Assembly: GCF_000168295.1 (NCBI RefSeq) | Contig: NZ_AAQJ02000001.1 | Location: 707,001 to 771,000, forward strand | Reading direction: 5' to 3' | DNA from: Rickettsiella grylli | GTDB taxonomy: Bacteria; Pseudomonadota; Gammaproteobacteria; Diplorickettsiales; Diplorickettsiaceae | Length of the DNA stretch: 64,000 nt | Position numbers and translations under genes: made by a program | Shown: positions 63,623 through 64,000 of the stretch, in pieces | Layout: each line of letters opens with the position of its first letter | Numbering within the stretch: the stretch's first letter is position 1 | The notes under the pieces: generated by a model | What the model saw: the letters and a program-made list of their open reading frames with translations, nothing else | Database searches by the model: none | What the model was told of the DNA's origin: nothing

Positions 63623-64000
63623 ATGATGCCTCTTTATTTTATATATATCACTTTAGCGTTGCTTACCAGCTTGGTCGGTTTTATGCTCTTGCATTTTTAC
63701 AAATTAGAACGACAACATGACAAATTAACTCAAATGGAAAGTCGTTGGATAGATATCAACCGTTTACTCAATCAATTGCACGATGCGCGTGTTCTTGATC
63801 AGCGTCATGCTGCTGCGAATAAGGAGCAACTATTATTTGAACTGAATACTTATCGACAAGAATTTGATCGACATCAATTAAATAGCTTAAAATTATTACA
63901 AGATAGCTTGCAACACGGTTTGCAACAGATCGGTCAACGTATGGATAAATTAACGGAAAATACACAAGAAAAACTACTACTGATTAGCGGTCAAGTTGAA
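63623..64000 (+). CDS. rmuC: RmuC-family protein (5' part, runs off the window)
   Basis: The frame is open from ATG 63623 (MMPLYFIYITLALLTSLVGF) to the window end, 126 codons. One N-terminal membrane helix is followed by a coiled coil and the motif LNSLKLLQDSLQHGLQQIGQ then LTENTQEKLLLISGQVE, the usual lead into the RmuC nuclease-like domain (LTxxTxxxLxxISGxVE). RmuC limits DNA inversions at short repeats. GTAGGAAAG serves as ribosome-binding site. Confidence 0.85.
   Translation, partial: MMPLYFIYITLALLTSLVGFMLLHFYKLERQHDKLTQMESRWIDINRLLNQLHDARVLDQRHAAANKEQLLFELNTYRQEFDRHQLNSLKLLQDSLQHGLQQIGQRMDKLTENTQEKLLLISGQVE

Overview
The window looks like a chromosomal segment of an A+T-rich, host-associated gammaproteobacterium of the Legionellales (Coxiella/Rickettsiella-like). 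This rests on the gene content: the gammaproteobacterial blocks lapA-lapB, plsX-fabH-fabD-fabG-acpP-fabF-mltG and tmk-holB-tatD, combined with eukaryote-directed genes (ankyrin repeats, a U-box, tyrosine motifs), large unrecognised multi-span membrane proteins and many broken accessory genes. The genus is an inference; no rRNA or other strong taxonomic marker is present, and no tRNA was recognised.

Layout. 1-1.64 kb: end of an unidentified gene, then lapA-lapB (control of LPS synthesis). 1.9-8.8 kb: a large membrane protein, three outer-membrane/periplasmic proteins (Phenol_MetA_deg-like, DUF2490, neuromedin-U-like) and a secreted SdsA1-type alkyl sulfatase. 8.9-10.1 kb: a Lys-rich protein with repeated YxN/YxxL motifs, a candidate effector. 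10.4-13.9 kb: three co-directional genes, two of them related to clostridial P47/OrfX TULIP proteins. 13.9-15.3 kb, opposite strand: a two-gene operon encoding a Shiga toxin A-subunit homologue (315 aa, all catalytic residues and the A2-like tail) preceded by a small secreted protein that could be its B subunit. 15.5-19.5 kb: two large coiled-coil proteins of one family with the same C-terminal tail, plus the start of a broken third copy.

19.5-30.1 kb is a decayed accessory region bounded by two copies of a 24-bp sequence. It holds a possible IS30-like remnant, a broken minus-strand gene, a frameshifted NodU-type carbamoyltransferase with an MFS transporter, GNAT and Vat-type acetyltransferases, a U-box protein, a HigBA-type toxin-antitoxin pair, a PIN-domain remnant, a broken double GrpB gene and a frameshifted Rpn nuclease. 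30.3-34.4 kb: a 15-repeat ankyrin protein and another membrane protein. 34.7-38.5 kb: a Tus-like protein, a stand-alone receiver domain, folE and a GT39-type glycosyltransferase.

38.7-52.5 kb is largely housekeeping, almost all on the minus strand: secreted adenosine deaminase, tatD, holB, tmk, mltG, the fatty-acid/phospholipid cluster, rpmF, a ferredoxin, coaD and ubiA, with one kinase-like gene inserted in the opposite direction between tmk and mltG. 52.6-57.3 kb: six tandem paralogous outer-membrane beta-barrel genes, four with near-identical promoter architecture and their own terminators. 57.4-64 kb: uvrA, ssb, a 26-residue membrane peptide, a BON protein, slt and the start of rmuC.

The most unusual part is 8.9-15.5 kb, where a Shiga-like toxin operon and a P47/OrfX-like gene set lie side by side with no phage genes visible around them. 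Together with the U-box, ankyrin and secreted adenosine deaminase genes, this suggests a bacterium that delivers proteins into, or secretes them toward, a eukaryotic (perhaps arthropod or protist) host or its enemies.
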